18,437 bases of DNA, from NCBI GenBank assembly GCA_036003365.1, contig DASYSL010000148.1:1-18437 (forward strand), written 5' to 3'. This document shows positions 12,418 through 18,437 of this stretch, piece by piece; within the stretch, counting starts at the first letter, position 1; each line of letters starts with the position of its first letter. The translations under genes and the position numbers were made by a program. Below the pieces are notes generated by a model. That model saw only the letters and a program-made list of their open reading frames with translations, did not search any database and was not told the origin of the DNA. This DNA comes from DASYSL01 sp036003365 (GTDB taxonomy: Bacteria > Eisenbacteria > RBG-16-71-46 > DASYSL01).

Positions 12418-14136
12418 CTAGCTCGCCTTGTGCGCCGGCACGAACTCCTCGAGCACTGCCTTGCGCAAGAGCGACGGCGGCAACAGTCCCTGCGCCAGCA
12501 GGAAGTCGTGGTACTTGTGCCGGTCGAAGCGCGGACCCAGCGCGCGCTCGGCGTCGGTCCGAATCTCGAGCAGGCGCTGATAGCCACAGAAGTACGAGGG
12601 TGCCTGGGCGGGCGCCCAGAACGTGTAGCGCTCCACTTCCTGCGTGGCCATCGCTTCGGACAGAACGACGTCCTCGCGCAGCACGCGCATGGCCTCGTCA
12701 CGGGTGATCGAGCCATCCTGGAGACCGGGATCGAGAAACGCGCGCGCCGAACGCAGCAACCGGTGCTGCAGGGCGGCGAGCTGGCCTTCGAGGGGCTCGA
12801 AGGGCTTCATCTCGGCCTCGGCATAGAGCGCCCATCCCTCCACGTTGGTGCTGTTCATGGCGAAGATGGCGCGCGCGATCGACACGCCCGCCTCGACCAT
12901 GGCCGCGAACTGCAGCTCGTGACCCGGCCGGCCCTCGTGCGCGGCGAGCGTCCACGATGCAGCGTCGAACGTGAAGTCGTCGAACTGGAGCTGCTGCTTG
13001 CCGGGCTCGCCGGGGATGCGCAGCGGCAACACGAACGTGCCCAGCTCGCCCGTGTTCCCGATCATGCGCGGCGGGCGCATGTTGGGGGCCGGGATGGCCG
13101 CGCTCTCGGCCTCGCTCGCGAGCTTGATCTGCATGGGCCGCTCGGGAACCGTGATGATGTCGTGCTCGCGAATCAGCTCCTCGAGCTGGCGAATGCGCTC
13201 CTCGTAGTGCGGCAGGATCTGCTCGCCCACGATCTGCTTCTTCTTGAGCTCCGCCAGCACCGAGCGATAGCCGGTGTCCTTGAGCCCGCGCTCCTTGGCC
13301 ACGAGCATGGCCAGGGACTGCATCTCGTTCTGGATCTCGCGGAAAGCGGCCCGGGCGCGGCCGGTCAGCTCGGGGATCGGCATGTCGATGCCGATCCTCG
13401 CGATGTTGTTGGCGTAGAGCTCGGGCGGCAGCTGGAAATGGGGCCGGCAGCGCGGCACGACCTGCTCGCGCACGAACGCCCAGTAAGCGTCGAGCTGCTT
13501 CGAGAGCGCGGTGTACGGCTCCTCGAATCCGGTGATCTCGTACTTGCGGAACAAAGCCTCGGCGCCGCGCAGGAGGGGTCCGCTATTGGCGAAGTCCTTG
13601 TCCACTTCGCCGCGGAAGGGACCGACGAGTGCGGTGTTGCCGAGCTTCTCGCGAATACGCTCCTCGGCCAGCCGGGCGAGCGGGGTTTCGCCTCCCAGCC
13701 CGGCGTAGCGGCGCAGGCGCTCCACCGCCACACGTCGGCGCTCCTGCGGCACCTGATCGTCGAGCAGCGCGCGCAATCCCTGGAAGATGGTCTCGTTGAC
13801 GTTGTGGTAGGGCAGAAGCAGCCGCTCACCGAGCTCCGCGCCCTCGATGCTCAGCTCGCCACGCTTCACCATGATCTCGAGATCCTGACGCACGGCGGCA
13901 TGCTTCTCGGCCGCGATCTTGGCGCGCAGCGCGTCCACCGCGCCCTTCATGGCGGTGACGAAGCGGCGCGTCAGATCGGGCCCGAGATCCGCGACGCGAT
14001 CGTCGTATCCGGTCACGCCGATGAAGCTCGCCTGCTCGGGCGAGAAGCGCCCGATGACGTCGAGCATGATCTGGGCGTTTTCGTTGCTGCGGGAGACCCA
14101 CTCGGGGGTCGTGGTGGCGGCTGCCGATTTGGACAT
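12418..14136 (-). CDS. DUF885 family zinc metallohydrolase
   Basis: The 572-residue protein matches the DUF885 family, a group of predicted zinc peptidases found across bacteria. The diagnostic segment is AAHEGRPGHELQ (His400, Glu401, His406), followed by NVEGWALYAEAEM, which supplies further acidic residues (Glu433, Glu440). Most of the protein is helical, as expected for a gluzincin-like deep-cleft enzyme. No signal peptide is present with the chosen start, so a cytoplasmic location is likely, while many DUF885 members are exported. ATG at 14134-14136 was selected because GGAGA lies five bases upstream; the frame stays open for 27 more codons, but these overlap the candidate promoter. The stop is TAG at 12418-12420. 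The substrate is unknown; peptide hydrolysis is inferred from the motif. Confidence 0.91.
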   Translation of the reverse strand: MSKSAAATTTPEWVSRSNENAQIMLDVIGRFSPEQASFIGVTGYDDRVADLGPDLTRRFVTAMKGAVDALRAKIAAEKHAAVRQDLEIMVKRGELSIEGAELGERLLLPYHNVNETIFQGLRALLDDQVPQERRRVAVERLRRYAGLGGETPLARLAEERIREKLGNTALVGPFRGEVDKDFANSGPLLRGAEALFRKYEITGFEEPYTALSKQLDAYWAFVREQVVPRCRPHFQLPPELYANNIARIGIDMPIPELTGRARAAFREIQNEMQSLAMLVAKERGLKDTGYRSVLAELKKKQIVGEQILPHYEERIRQLEELIREHDIITVPERPMQIKLASEAESAAIPAPNMRPPRMIGNTGELGTFVLPLRIPGEPGKQQLQFDDFTFDAASWTLAAHEGRPGHELQFAAMVEAGVSIARAIFAMNSTNVEGWALYAEAEMKPFEPLEGQLAALQHRLLRSARAFLDPGLQDGSITRDEAMRVLREDVVLSEAMATQEVERYTFWAPAQAPSYFCGYQRLLEIRTDAERALGPRFDRHKYHDFLLAQGLLPPSLLRKAVLEEFVPAHKAS

Positions 14137-14447
14137 GGAGTCTCCGAGAGAGGGAATGTGGGCCGTTCGGGCGTCAATGTACGACGAGGCAGCACTGGCC
14201 CTCAAGCGGGCCGGCATTTCCGTGCCAAGACACGCCTCCCGCAGTCGCTTGCAACCTTTCGATAGATCACCCCGTCTTGTTCACCAGGGCCGCGCACAGA
14301 CCTGCGGTGCCTGTGAACTTCCTGACAGCCGCTTGCAAGCAAATCTCAAAGCGCGCGCTTCTCGCGTGACGCGGCTCACCCGAGTTGCCGAAAGTAAGGA
14401 ACACTCGTTCCCTTCGCTGCGCCGCTGTCCTTCTGGGGGGTGGATCC
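14137..14447. other. Divergent intergenic region between DUF885 and GAF-PP2C genes
   Basis: No gene is seen in these 311 bases. They hold the DUF885 promoter candidate (14176-14205), a direct repeat CGCTTGCAA at 14246-14254 and 14330-14338, and an imperfect inverted repeat (14279-14288 with 14310-14318, one bulged base). The inverted and direct repeats could be regulator sites for the phosphatase gene. No clear plus-strand promoter was found. Confidence 0.4.
14176..14205 (-). promoter_or_regulatory. Candidate promoter of the DUF885 gene
   Basis: On the minus strand TTGAGG (14200-14205), an 18-base spacer and TACATT (14176-14181) form a good sigma-70-like promoter. The transcript would start about 30 bases before the ATG and include its ribosome site. 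Confidence 0.5.
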
Positions 14448-15806
14448 GTGCAGACCGAAAGCTCGCCCGCCAGGCGGCGCCGCCGAGCGACCGCCACGCG
14501 GGCGCGTCGCGCAGCGCCGGGATCACGCTCCATGCTCCGCTTCCTCGCCGAGTCGGCCGAGGACCTGGGCTCGAGCCTCGATCTCCACGAGGTCTTCCGC
14601 AAGATCGCCGAGCGCGTGCGTCCGCTCATCGATCACGAGCTCTTCTGTCTCATGCTGTGGGACGAGCGCAAGCAATCGCTCGAGCACTGCTTCTCGCTCT
14701 GCCATGGTGAGTCGGAGGAGCCGCCGCCCACCGATATGCCGCTCGGCCAGGGGATCACCGGCACGGCGGCGCTCGCGCGGCGCGCCATCCGCGTCTCCGA
14801 CGTGGCCTCCGACGAGCGCTACATCCGCTACCCGCAGACGATTCTCGACGTGCGCTCCGAGATGGCCATCCCGCTCATCTTCCAGAACCGCCTCGTCGGC
14901 GTCCTCGATCTCGAGAGCTCAGAGCCCGACGCCTTCACCGAAGCGCATGAGCAGATTCTTCTGGCGCTGGCTTCGCAGATGGCGAGCGCTCTTCTCAATG
15001 CGCGGCTGTACGAGCGCGTGCGGGCGCGCGAGCGCAAGCTCGAAGACGAGCTGGCCACGGCGAGCGAGATCCAGCGCGGCCTCCTGCCGAGCCACGCGCC
15101 GCGCATTCCGGGGCTCGAGATCGGCATTCGCTACGCGCCCGCGGCCGAGCTGTGCGGGGACTTCTACGACCTCGTGCCGTCGGGCGACGGTCGCCTCGGC
15201 ATCCTGGTGGGGGACGTGGCCGGAAAATCGACGCCGGCAGCGCTCTTCGGCTCGCTCGCGGTCGGGCTCCTGCGCGGACACTTCCTGCAGCGCTTCGACG
15301 AGCCGGCCATCCTCCTCGCGCACATGAACGAGCAGCTTCGCCTGCCGCGCGTGCGTAACCGCTTCTTGGCGCTTGCCTATGCCATCTACGACGCGCGCGA
15401 CCACACACTGTCGCTCGCCAATGCCGGCTTCCCTTGGCCCCTCCTGGTTCGCGACGGCGCGGTCACCCGGCTCAAGGTCGGCGGCACGCCCCTGGGCGCC
15501 ATTCCGGCGTGGACGTACGACCAGGAGGAGATCGAGGTGCGCTCGCACGACGTCGTGGCTTTCTGCTCGGACGGCGTGACGGATTGCGATAGCCCGGATG
15601 GCGAGCGCTTCGGTGAGGAGCGGCTCGAGCGCGTTCTGGCGGGGGCGGCGGCACTCCATGCGCACGACATCGCGGGTGCCGTCCTCGCCGCGGTGGTCGA
15701 GCATGCGGGCGACGCGCGCTGCCTCGGCGACGATTGCACGATCGTGGTCGCCAAGCGCAACGGCTCCTTCGGCGGGACGTCGAAGCGCGGCGCGGTGCTC
15801 TTCTAG
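14448..15806 (+). CDS. GAF domain PP2C-type serine phosphatase (RsbU/SpoIIE-like)
   Basis: The 452-residue cytoplasmic protein has an Arg-rich N-terminus, a GAF sensor domain (about 30-185, with GQGITGTAALARRAIRVSDV and SEMAIPLIFQNRLVGVLDLES), a coiled linker (about 186-212, ERKLEDELATASEIQRGLLP) and a SpoIIE/PP2C phosphatase domain (about 213-436). Metal-binding acidic residues are visible at Asp238 (CGDFYD), Asp256 (VGDVAGK), Asp375 (SDGVTD) and Asp428-429 (GDDCT). Such proteins dephosphorylate anti-anti-sigma (STAS) proteins in partner-switching control of sigma factors. No STAS or anti-sigma kinase gene is in this window. GTG at 14448 was chosen because a GGGGGGTGG purine run stands just upstream; ATG at 14532 and TTG at 14385 are alternatives. 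The stop is three bases from that of the convergent PuuD-like gene. Confidence 0.9.
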   Translation: MQTESSPARRRRRATATRARRAAPGSRSMLRFLAESAEDLGSSLDLHEVFRKIAERVRPLIDHELFCLMLWDERKQSLEHCFSLCHGESEEPPPTDMPLGQGITGTAALARRAIRVSDVASDERYIRYPQTILDVRSEMAIPLIFQNRLVGVLDLESSEPDAFTEAHEQILLALASQMASALLNARLYERVRARERKLEDELATASEIQRGLLPSHAPRIPGLEIGIRYAPAAELCGDFYDLVPSGDGRLGILVGDVAGKSTPAALFGSLAVGLLRGHFLQRFDEPAILLAHMNEQLRLPRVRNRFLALAYAIYDARDHTLSLANAGFPWPLLVRDGAVTRLKVGGTPLGAIPAWTYDQEEIEVRSHDVVAFCSDGVTDCDSPDGERFGEERLERVLAGAAALHAHDIAGAVLAAVVEHAGDARCLGDDCTIVVAKRNGSFGGTSKRGAVLF

Positions 15807-15809
15807 CCC

Positions 15810-16991
15810 TTACTTCGCTCCCTGCAGCACCCAGCGTCCGATGGTCTCGCGCTCCTCTTCGGTCATCGCGGTCATGTTGCCGAGCGGCATGGTCTTGGTC
15901 TCGACCACGCGCACCAGGATGCGGTCGGCGTGGGCGCGGATCGCGGCATCGTCTTCGAACGAGATGCCGCCGGGGCGCGGACCGAAGGTCGGAAACGCCG
16001 GGCTCGTCGAGTGGCAGGTGACGCAGCGCGCGGTGACGATGTTGCGCACGGCGGCGAAGGGCACGGGCGGGCTCGCCGCCGCTTGCGCGGACATCGCATG
16101 CATGCCGGGCGGCGAGGTGAGCACTGCCACCGCGATGAGCGCGAGCGCTCCCGGCACCGCGGCCCATACGCGGCGTGGCCCCTGGCCGATCATGACGTGG
16201 CGCGCCGCCATGCCCGCGGCGACCAAGAGCAGGAGCACGAGCCATGGCCAGCGTCCGGCCGAGGTCTGTGGAAAGTGCGGGCTCAGCATGAGGAAAAGCA
16301 CCGGAAACGTGATGTAGCTGTTGTGCATCGAGCGCCGCTTGGCGTCGTCGCCGCGCGAGTAGTCGGCCACGCGGCCGGCGCGCGTAGCGTCGATCATGTC
16401 CTGCTGGGCGGGCAAGATGCGCACCCAGACATTGGCCACCATGATGGTGCCCAGGAGCGCGCCCACATGGAGGAACGCGGCGCGCCCGGCCAGCTCCCGG
16501 CACAGGACGTACGCGGCGGTGGTGAGCAGCGCCAGCGAGAGCGCGGTGGCGATGGCGCCCGAGCGCGCCAGCGGCGAGCGCCAGATGGCGTCGTACACGA
16601 ACCACGACACCACGATGGTCCCGATCCCGAGGGCGATCGCCGCCCCCACCGAGAGGCGTGCCGCCGTGAGATCGATCAAGTAGACGCCGCGCGTGAAGTA
16701 ATAAACCACGGCCAAGAGCAGCATGCCCGTGATCCAGGTGATCATCGCTTCCCATTTGAACCAGTGGAGGGAGGCGGGCACTTGCCCGGGCGCCAGGCGG
16801 CGGCGCTCCACTTGATAGAAGCCGCCCGAGTGCACCATCCAGATCTCGCCCACCACGCCCTCGCGTGCCGGTGACGGCGCGTTCAGATGGTGATCGAGCC
16901 AGACGAAGTAGAATGAGCTACCGATCCACGCGATGCCGGCGATGAAGTGCGTCCAGCGGAGAAGGAGGTTGAGCCACTCGTGAAGACTCAT
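15810..16991 (-). CDS. puuD: PuuD-like urate hydroxylase with C-terminal cytochrome c domain
   Basis: The 393-residue membrane protein has about eight hydrophobic segments (residues about 8-295) with conserved-type histidines (His15, His34-35, His54, His76, His175) and segments WTHFIAGIAWIGSSFYFVWLDHHL and MVHSGGFYQVE. These match the urate oxidase N-terminal (DUF989) membrane domain. A soluble cytochrome c domain (about 311-393) follows, with heme motif CVTCH (Cys323, Cys326, His327) and a late Met ligand in KTMPLGNM. PuuD-type proteins oxidise urate to 5-hydroxyisourate and pass electrons to the respiratory chain rather than making hydrogen peroxide. The ATG at 16989-16991 gives the standard N-terminus. 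No other purine catabolism genes are in the window, so the substrate is inferred from the family. It is divergent from the Fpg-like gene. Confidence 0.9.
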   Translation of the reverse strand: MSLHEWLNLLLRWTHFIAGIAWIGSSFYFVWLDHHLNAPSPAREGVVGEIWMVHSGGFYQVERRRLAPGQVPASLHWFKWEAMITWITGMLLLAVVYYFTRGVYLIDLTAARLSVGAAIALGIGTIVVSWFVYDAIWRSPLARSGAIATALSLALLTTAAYVLCRELAGRAAFLHVGALLGTIMVANVWVRILPAQQDMIDATRAGRVADYSRGDDAKRRSMHNSYITFPVLFLMLSPHFPQTSAGRWPWLVLLLLVAAGMAARHVMIGQGPRRVWAAVPGALALIAVAVLTSPPGMHAMSAQAAASPPVPFAAVRNIVTARCVTCHSTSPAFPTFGPRPGGISFEDDAAIRAHADRILVRVVETKTMPLGNMTAMTEEERETIGRWVLQGAK

Positions 16992-17000
16992 GGGTTCGGC

Positions 17001-17009
17001 ATCTTAGCA
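17001..17009 (-). promoter_or_regulatory. Candidate extended -10 of the PuuD-like gene (TGCTAAGAT)
   Basis: On the minus strand TGC-TAAGAT ends nine bases before the ATG, with no ribosome site between. The transcript would have almost no leader. No -35 is evident. Confidence 0.42.
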
Positions 17010-17036
17010 GACGCGCGCGCCGGCGGAGGCTGAGCC

Positions 17037-17960
17037 GTGCCCGAGCTGCCGGATGTCACTCTCTACGTGGAGCAGCTGGCGCGGCGCGTAGTCGGGGCCA
17101 CGCTCGAGCGGGTGCGCGTGGCGAGCCCCAATCTCCTGCGCACGGCGCGGCCACCGCTCGGCGACGCCGAGGGTCGGGGCGTGCTCGGCGTGCGCCGGCT
17201 CGGCAAGCGCATCGTGCTGGAGCTGGAAGACGAGCTCTTTCTCGTGTTCCACCTCATGATCTCCGGGCGGCTGCACTGGAAAGAGGAGCGGCCGCGCGCG
17301 GCGAGCGGGCGCCCCAAGCCGCCGCCGCGCGGGCTCTCCGCCGTGCTCGAGTTCTCGACCGGCACGCTCACCCTGACCGAGGCCAGCACGCGCAAGCGCG
17401 CCTCGCTCCACCTCGTGCGCGGCGAGAGCGGCCTGGCAGAGCTCGATCCCGGCGGCATCGAGCCCCTCGCGGCCACGCTCGCGGGGTTTCGCGAGGCGCT
17501 CGTGCGCGAGAGCCACACCATCAAGCGCGCGCTCACCGACCCGCGGCTCTTCAAGGGCATCGGCAACGCCTACTCCGACGAGATCCTGCATCGCGCGCGG
17601 CTTTCTCCACTCGCGCTGACGTCCAAGCTGTCAGGCGATGAGGTGAAACGAGTGTACGAAGCCACGAGGGCTGTTCTCGAGGAGTGGACGGCGCGGCTGC
17701 GCGAGCAGACGGGCGACGAGTTCCCCGAGGGCGTGACCGCGTTTCGGCCGGAGATGGCCGTGCACGGCCGCTACAAGAAGCCATGCCCGGTCTGTGGATC
17801 GCCGGTGCAGCGCATCGTGTACGCCGAGAACGAGACCAACTACTGCGCGCGCTGCCAGACCGGAGGTCGCCTCCTCGCCGACCGCTCCCTCTCGCGCCTG
17901 CTCCACCAGGACTGGCCGCGAACCCTCGAGGAGTGGGAAGAAGGCCGAAGTCATAGCTAG
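17037..17960 (+). CDS. Fpg/Nei-family DNA glycosylase/AP lyase
   Basis: The 307-residue enzyme removes oxidised bases from DNA and cuts the abasic site. It starts MPELPDV: Pro2 is the catalytic nucleophile and Glu3 the general acid. Lys57 (RRLGKRIVLEL) is the usual DNA-contacting lysine. The helix-two-turn-helix is LFKGIGNAYSDEILHRARLSP (171-191), and a zinc finger has Cys250, Cys253, Cys270 and Cys273 (PCPVCG ... YCARCQ). A proline- and arginine-rich insertion (about 84-99) follows the HLMISGRLHW strand. The start is GTG at 17037, with GGAGG about eight bases upstream; no ATG alternative keeps Pro2. Position 6 is Asp where Fpg usually has Glu, typical of a separate branch, so the substrate range (8-oxoguanine or oxidised pyrimidines) cannot be fixed. 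Confidence 0.93.
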   Translation: MPELPDVTLYVEQLARRVVGATLERVRVASPNLLRTARPPLGDAEGRGVLGVRRLGKRIVLELEDELFLVFHLMISGRLHWKEERPRAASGRPKPPPRGLSAVLEFSTGTLTLTEASTRKRASLHLVRGESGLAELDPGGIEPLAATLAGFREALVRESHTIKRALTDPRLFKGIGNAYSDEILHRARLSPLALTSKLSGDEVKRVYEATRAVLEEWTARLREQTGDEFPEGVTAFRPEMAVHGRYKKPCPVCGSPVQRIVYAENETNYCARCQTGGRLLADRSLSRLLHQDWPRTLEEWEEGRSHS

Positions 17961-17963
17961 AGG

Positions 17964-17993
17964 CTGACTTCCCTGGATCTGTTTAGTTATACC
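17964..17993 (+). promoter_or_regulatory. Possible promoter downstream of the Fpg-like gene
   Basis: CTGACT (17964-17969), an 18-base spacer and TATACC (17988-17993) weakly resemble -35 and -10 boxes. The local AT-rich patch (GTTTAGTTATACC) stands out from the GC-rich surroundings. Confidence 0.28.
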
Positions 17994-18012
17994 TACATGC
18001 CGTACGGCAGGT

Positions 18013-18077
18013 GTTGGGTCGATAAGGGCCGCTCTGACGTCACTGGCCGTGTGGCCAGTTGAGGTTCGATAAAGGCC
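18013..18077 (+). repeat. Duplicated GTTG..TCGATAA.GGCC motif flanking a hairpin
   Basis: Copies lie at 18013-18030 and 18058-18077 and share TCGATAAGGGCC/TCGATAAAGGCC plus the preceding GTTG. Between them, ACTGGCC (18042-18048) and GGCCAGT (18053-18059) form a perfect 7-bp hairpin with loop GTGT. Confidence 0.6.
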
Positions 18078-18152
18078 ACCTGCGAGCGTGATCGGCGAAC
18101 TACTCGAATCGTGGTCACCTCGCCGCGGTGCCCAAGGAGCGGCGGCTCGAGC

Positions 18153-18244
18153 TTGCCCCCGGGGCCTGTTCGATGGCGTTCTGATCGACTGCCTCCAGGG
18201 GCAGTTCGAACGAGCTTCAAGTCCACTGCCCCCAGGGGAAGTTC
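18153..18244 (+). repeat. Three imperfect 19-base repeats at 36-37 base spacing
   Basis: Units at 18153-18171, 18189-18207 and 18226-18244 align without gaps to the consensus CTGCCCCCAGGGG.AGTTC. Units 2 and 3 agree at 17 of 19 positions, and unit 1 agrees with each at 14 of 19. Each contains a near-palindromic core of C and G runs; unit 2 can form CTGCC/GGCAG. Confidence 0.65.
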
Positions 18245-18335
18245 AGGCAAGGGCCCCGGGGCGTTGCGCGCTGGGCCGCTTCCCCGTATGCTGCTCATGT
18301 GTTCAGTCGGTCTTGGACGAGCTATTCGTGATCGG

Positions 18336-18363
18336 ATCCGCCAGGGCATCCTGGCGGATTTTT
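18336..18363 (+). terminator. Strong intrinsic terminator in the gene-free tail
   Basis: The arms 18336-18345 (ATCCGCCAGG) and 18350-18359 pair perfectly over 10 bp with loop GCAT, followed by TTTT. It lies about 375 bases after the Fpg-like stop codon with no clear gene in between. Confidence 0.88.
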
Positions 18364-18437
18364 CATATCGACCATTACCGAACTTCGCTCCCCGTACCCC
18401 GACGGCCCGGTCCCGTTGACCGGATCCCGTCTCGCCG

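Larger units (their letters stand above)
17961..18437. other. Gene-free tail with repeats, hairpins and a terminator
   Basis: I see no convincing protein gene in these 477 bases. They contain a possible promoter (17964-17993), the palindrome TGCCGTACGGCA (17998-18009), a duplicated motif (18013-18077) spanning a perfect 7-bp hairpin (18042-18059), three 19-base repeats (18153-18244) and an intrinsic terminator (18336-18363). The order promoter, structure, terminator fits a transcript of about 360 bases that could be a noncoding RNA. It could also be the relic of a gene on the minus strand: both copies of the duplicated motif can be read there as A-(F/L)-I-(E/D)-P, but out of frame with each other. 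A minor inverted repeat, CCGGTC/GACCGG, lies at 18407-18423. Confidence 0.45.

Noticed and set aside
12404..12427. Palindromic stretch GAGCTAGCTC between convergent genes as a terminator
   Set aside because: The stem is short, without a T-run on either strand, and it overlaps the DUF885 stop codon.
12430..14265. A 611-codon open frame on the plus strand
   Set aside because: It mirrors the DUF885 gene, whose HEGRPGHELQ and EGWALYAE motifs show the minus strand to be the coding one.
15472..16755. A 427-codon open frame on the minus strand
   Set aside because: It overlaps the PuuD-like gene in another frame and the phosphatase gene in antisense; the sequence is His/Arg-rich without domains.
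18153..18244. CRISPR array
   Set aside because: There are only three units, with several mismatches and intervals of just 17-18 bases; no cas genes are near.
17993..18349. A 118-codon minus-strand open frame in the tail
   Set aside because: It starts inside the terminator hairpin and has biased Arg/Pro composition. Part of it may be a relic (see findings), but it is not supportable as an intact gene.
17961..18363. RNase P RNA, tmRNA, SRP RNA or an integron attC site in the tail
   Set aside because: None of the conserved cores I know (for example GAGGAAAGTCCGGGC of RNase P RNA) is present. A GTTGGGT at 18013-18019 fits an attC end, but no matching partner core or cassette gene is visible.
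18111..18419. A 102-codon plus-strand open frame in the tail
   Set aside because: It runs straight through the strong terminator hairpin, has no ribosome site and shows no domain-like pattern.

Overview
The window is GC-rich bacterial chromosome from a Gram-negative-type organism. Lipoprotein and Sec signal peptides, a type IV pilin and periplasmic-type enzymes all point that way. Two exported proteins end in a FlgD-like Ig domain of the form 'APNP...GR.V..L...AG...VWDG.D..G...GTY..R', which is typical of Candidatus Eisenbacteria and neighbouring FCB-type lineages. That assignment is an inference from domain style; no rRNA or marker gene is present to settle it.

Layout. 1-420: the 3' part of a type IV pilin-like gene and a strong terminator. 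433-1251 (minus): an exported cupredoxin with a FlgD-like tail. 1430-1673: tRNA-Ser(GCU) and tRNA-Arg(ACG), each with its own recognisable promoter. 1709-4178: a divergent pair, an exported metallo-beta-lactamase-fold hydrolase (minus) and an exported PQQ-type sugar dehydrogenase with FlgD-like tail (plus). 4221-7354: a plus-strand run of lipoprotein, M20 dipeptidase, exported CsgG-like protein and TadA tRNA deaminase. 7578-7907: a small exported arginine-rich protein, closed by a terminator that it shares with the convergent minus-strand operon NfeD, Band 7 and class V aminotransferase (10476 down to 7995). 10609-12396: an anchored beta-rich protein, a Spy/CpxP-like protein without signal peptide, a terminator, and an AlkA-type glycosylase. 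12418-14136 (minus): a DUF885 metallohydrolase. 14448-15806: a GAF-PP2C phosphatase. 15810-16991 (minus): a PuuD-like urate hydroxylase with cytochrome c domain. 17037-17960: an Fpg/Nei-type glycosylase. 17961-18437: a gene-free tail with repeats, hairpins and a strong terminator.

Most genes are stand-alone housekeeping or envelope functions. The clearest working unit is NfeD with Band 7 (membrane microdomain proteins), translationally close-coupled to an aminotransferase. Two base-excision glycosylases and TadA are present but scattered. Promoters share a readable pattern, TTGnnn-N16-18-TAnnnT, often as TGCTAnnnT, and one or two genes look leaderless.

I did not find a convincing new defence or biosynthetic system. 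The least explained stretch is 17961-18363: a possible promoter, three 19-base repeats at 36-37 base spacing, a second duplicated motif and a textbook terminator. It could be an undescribed structured RNA or the remains of a decayed gene.
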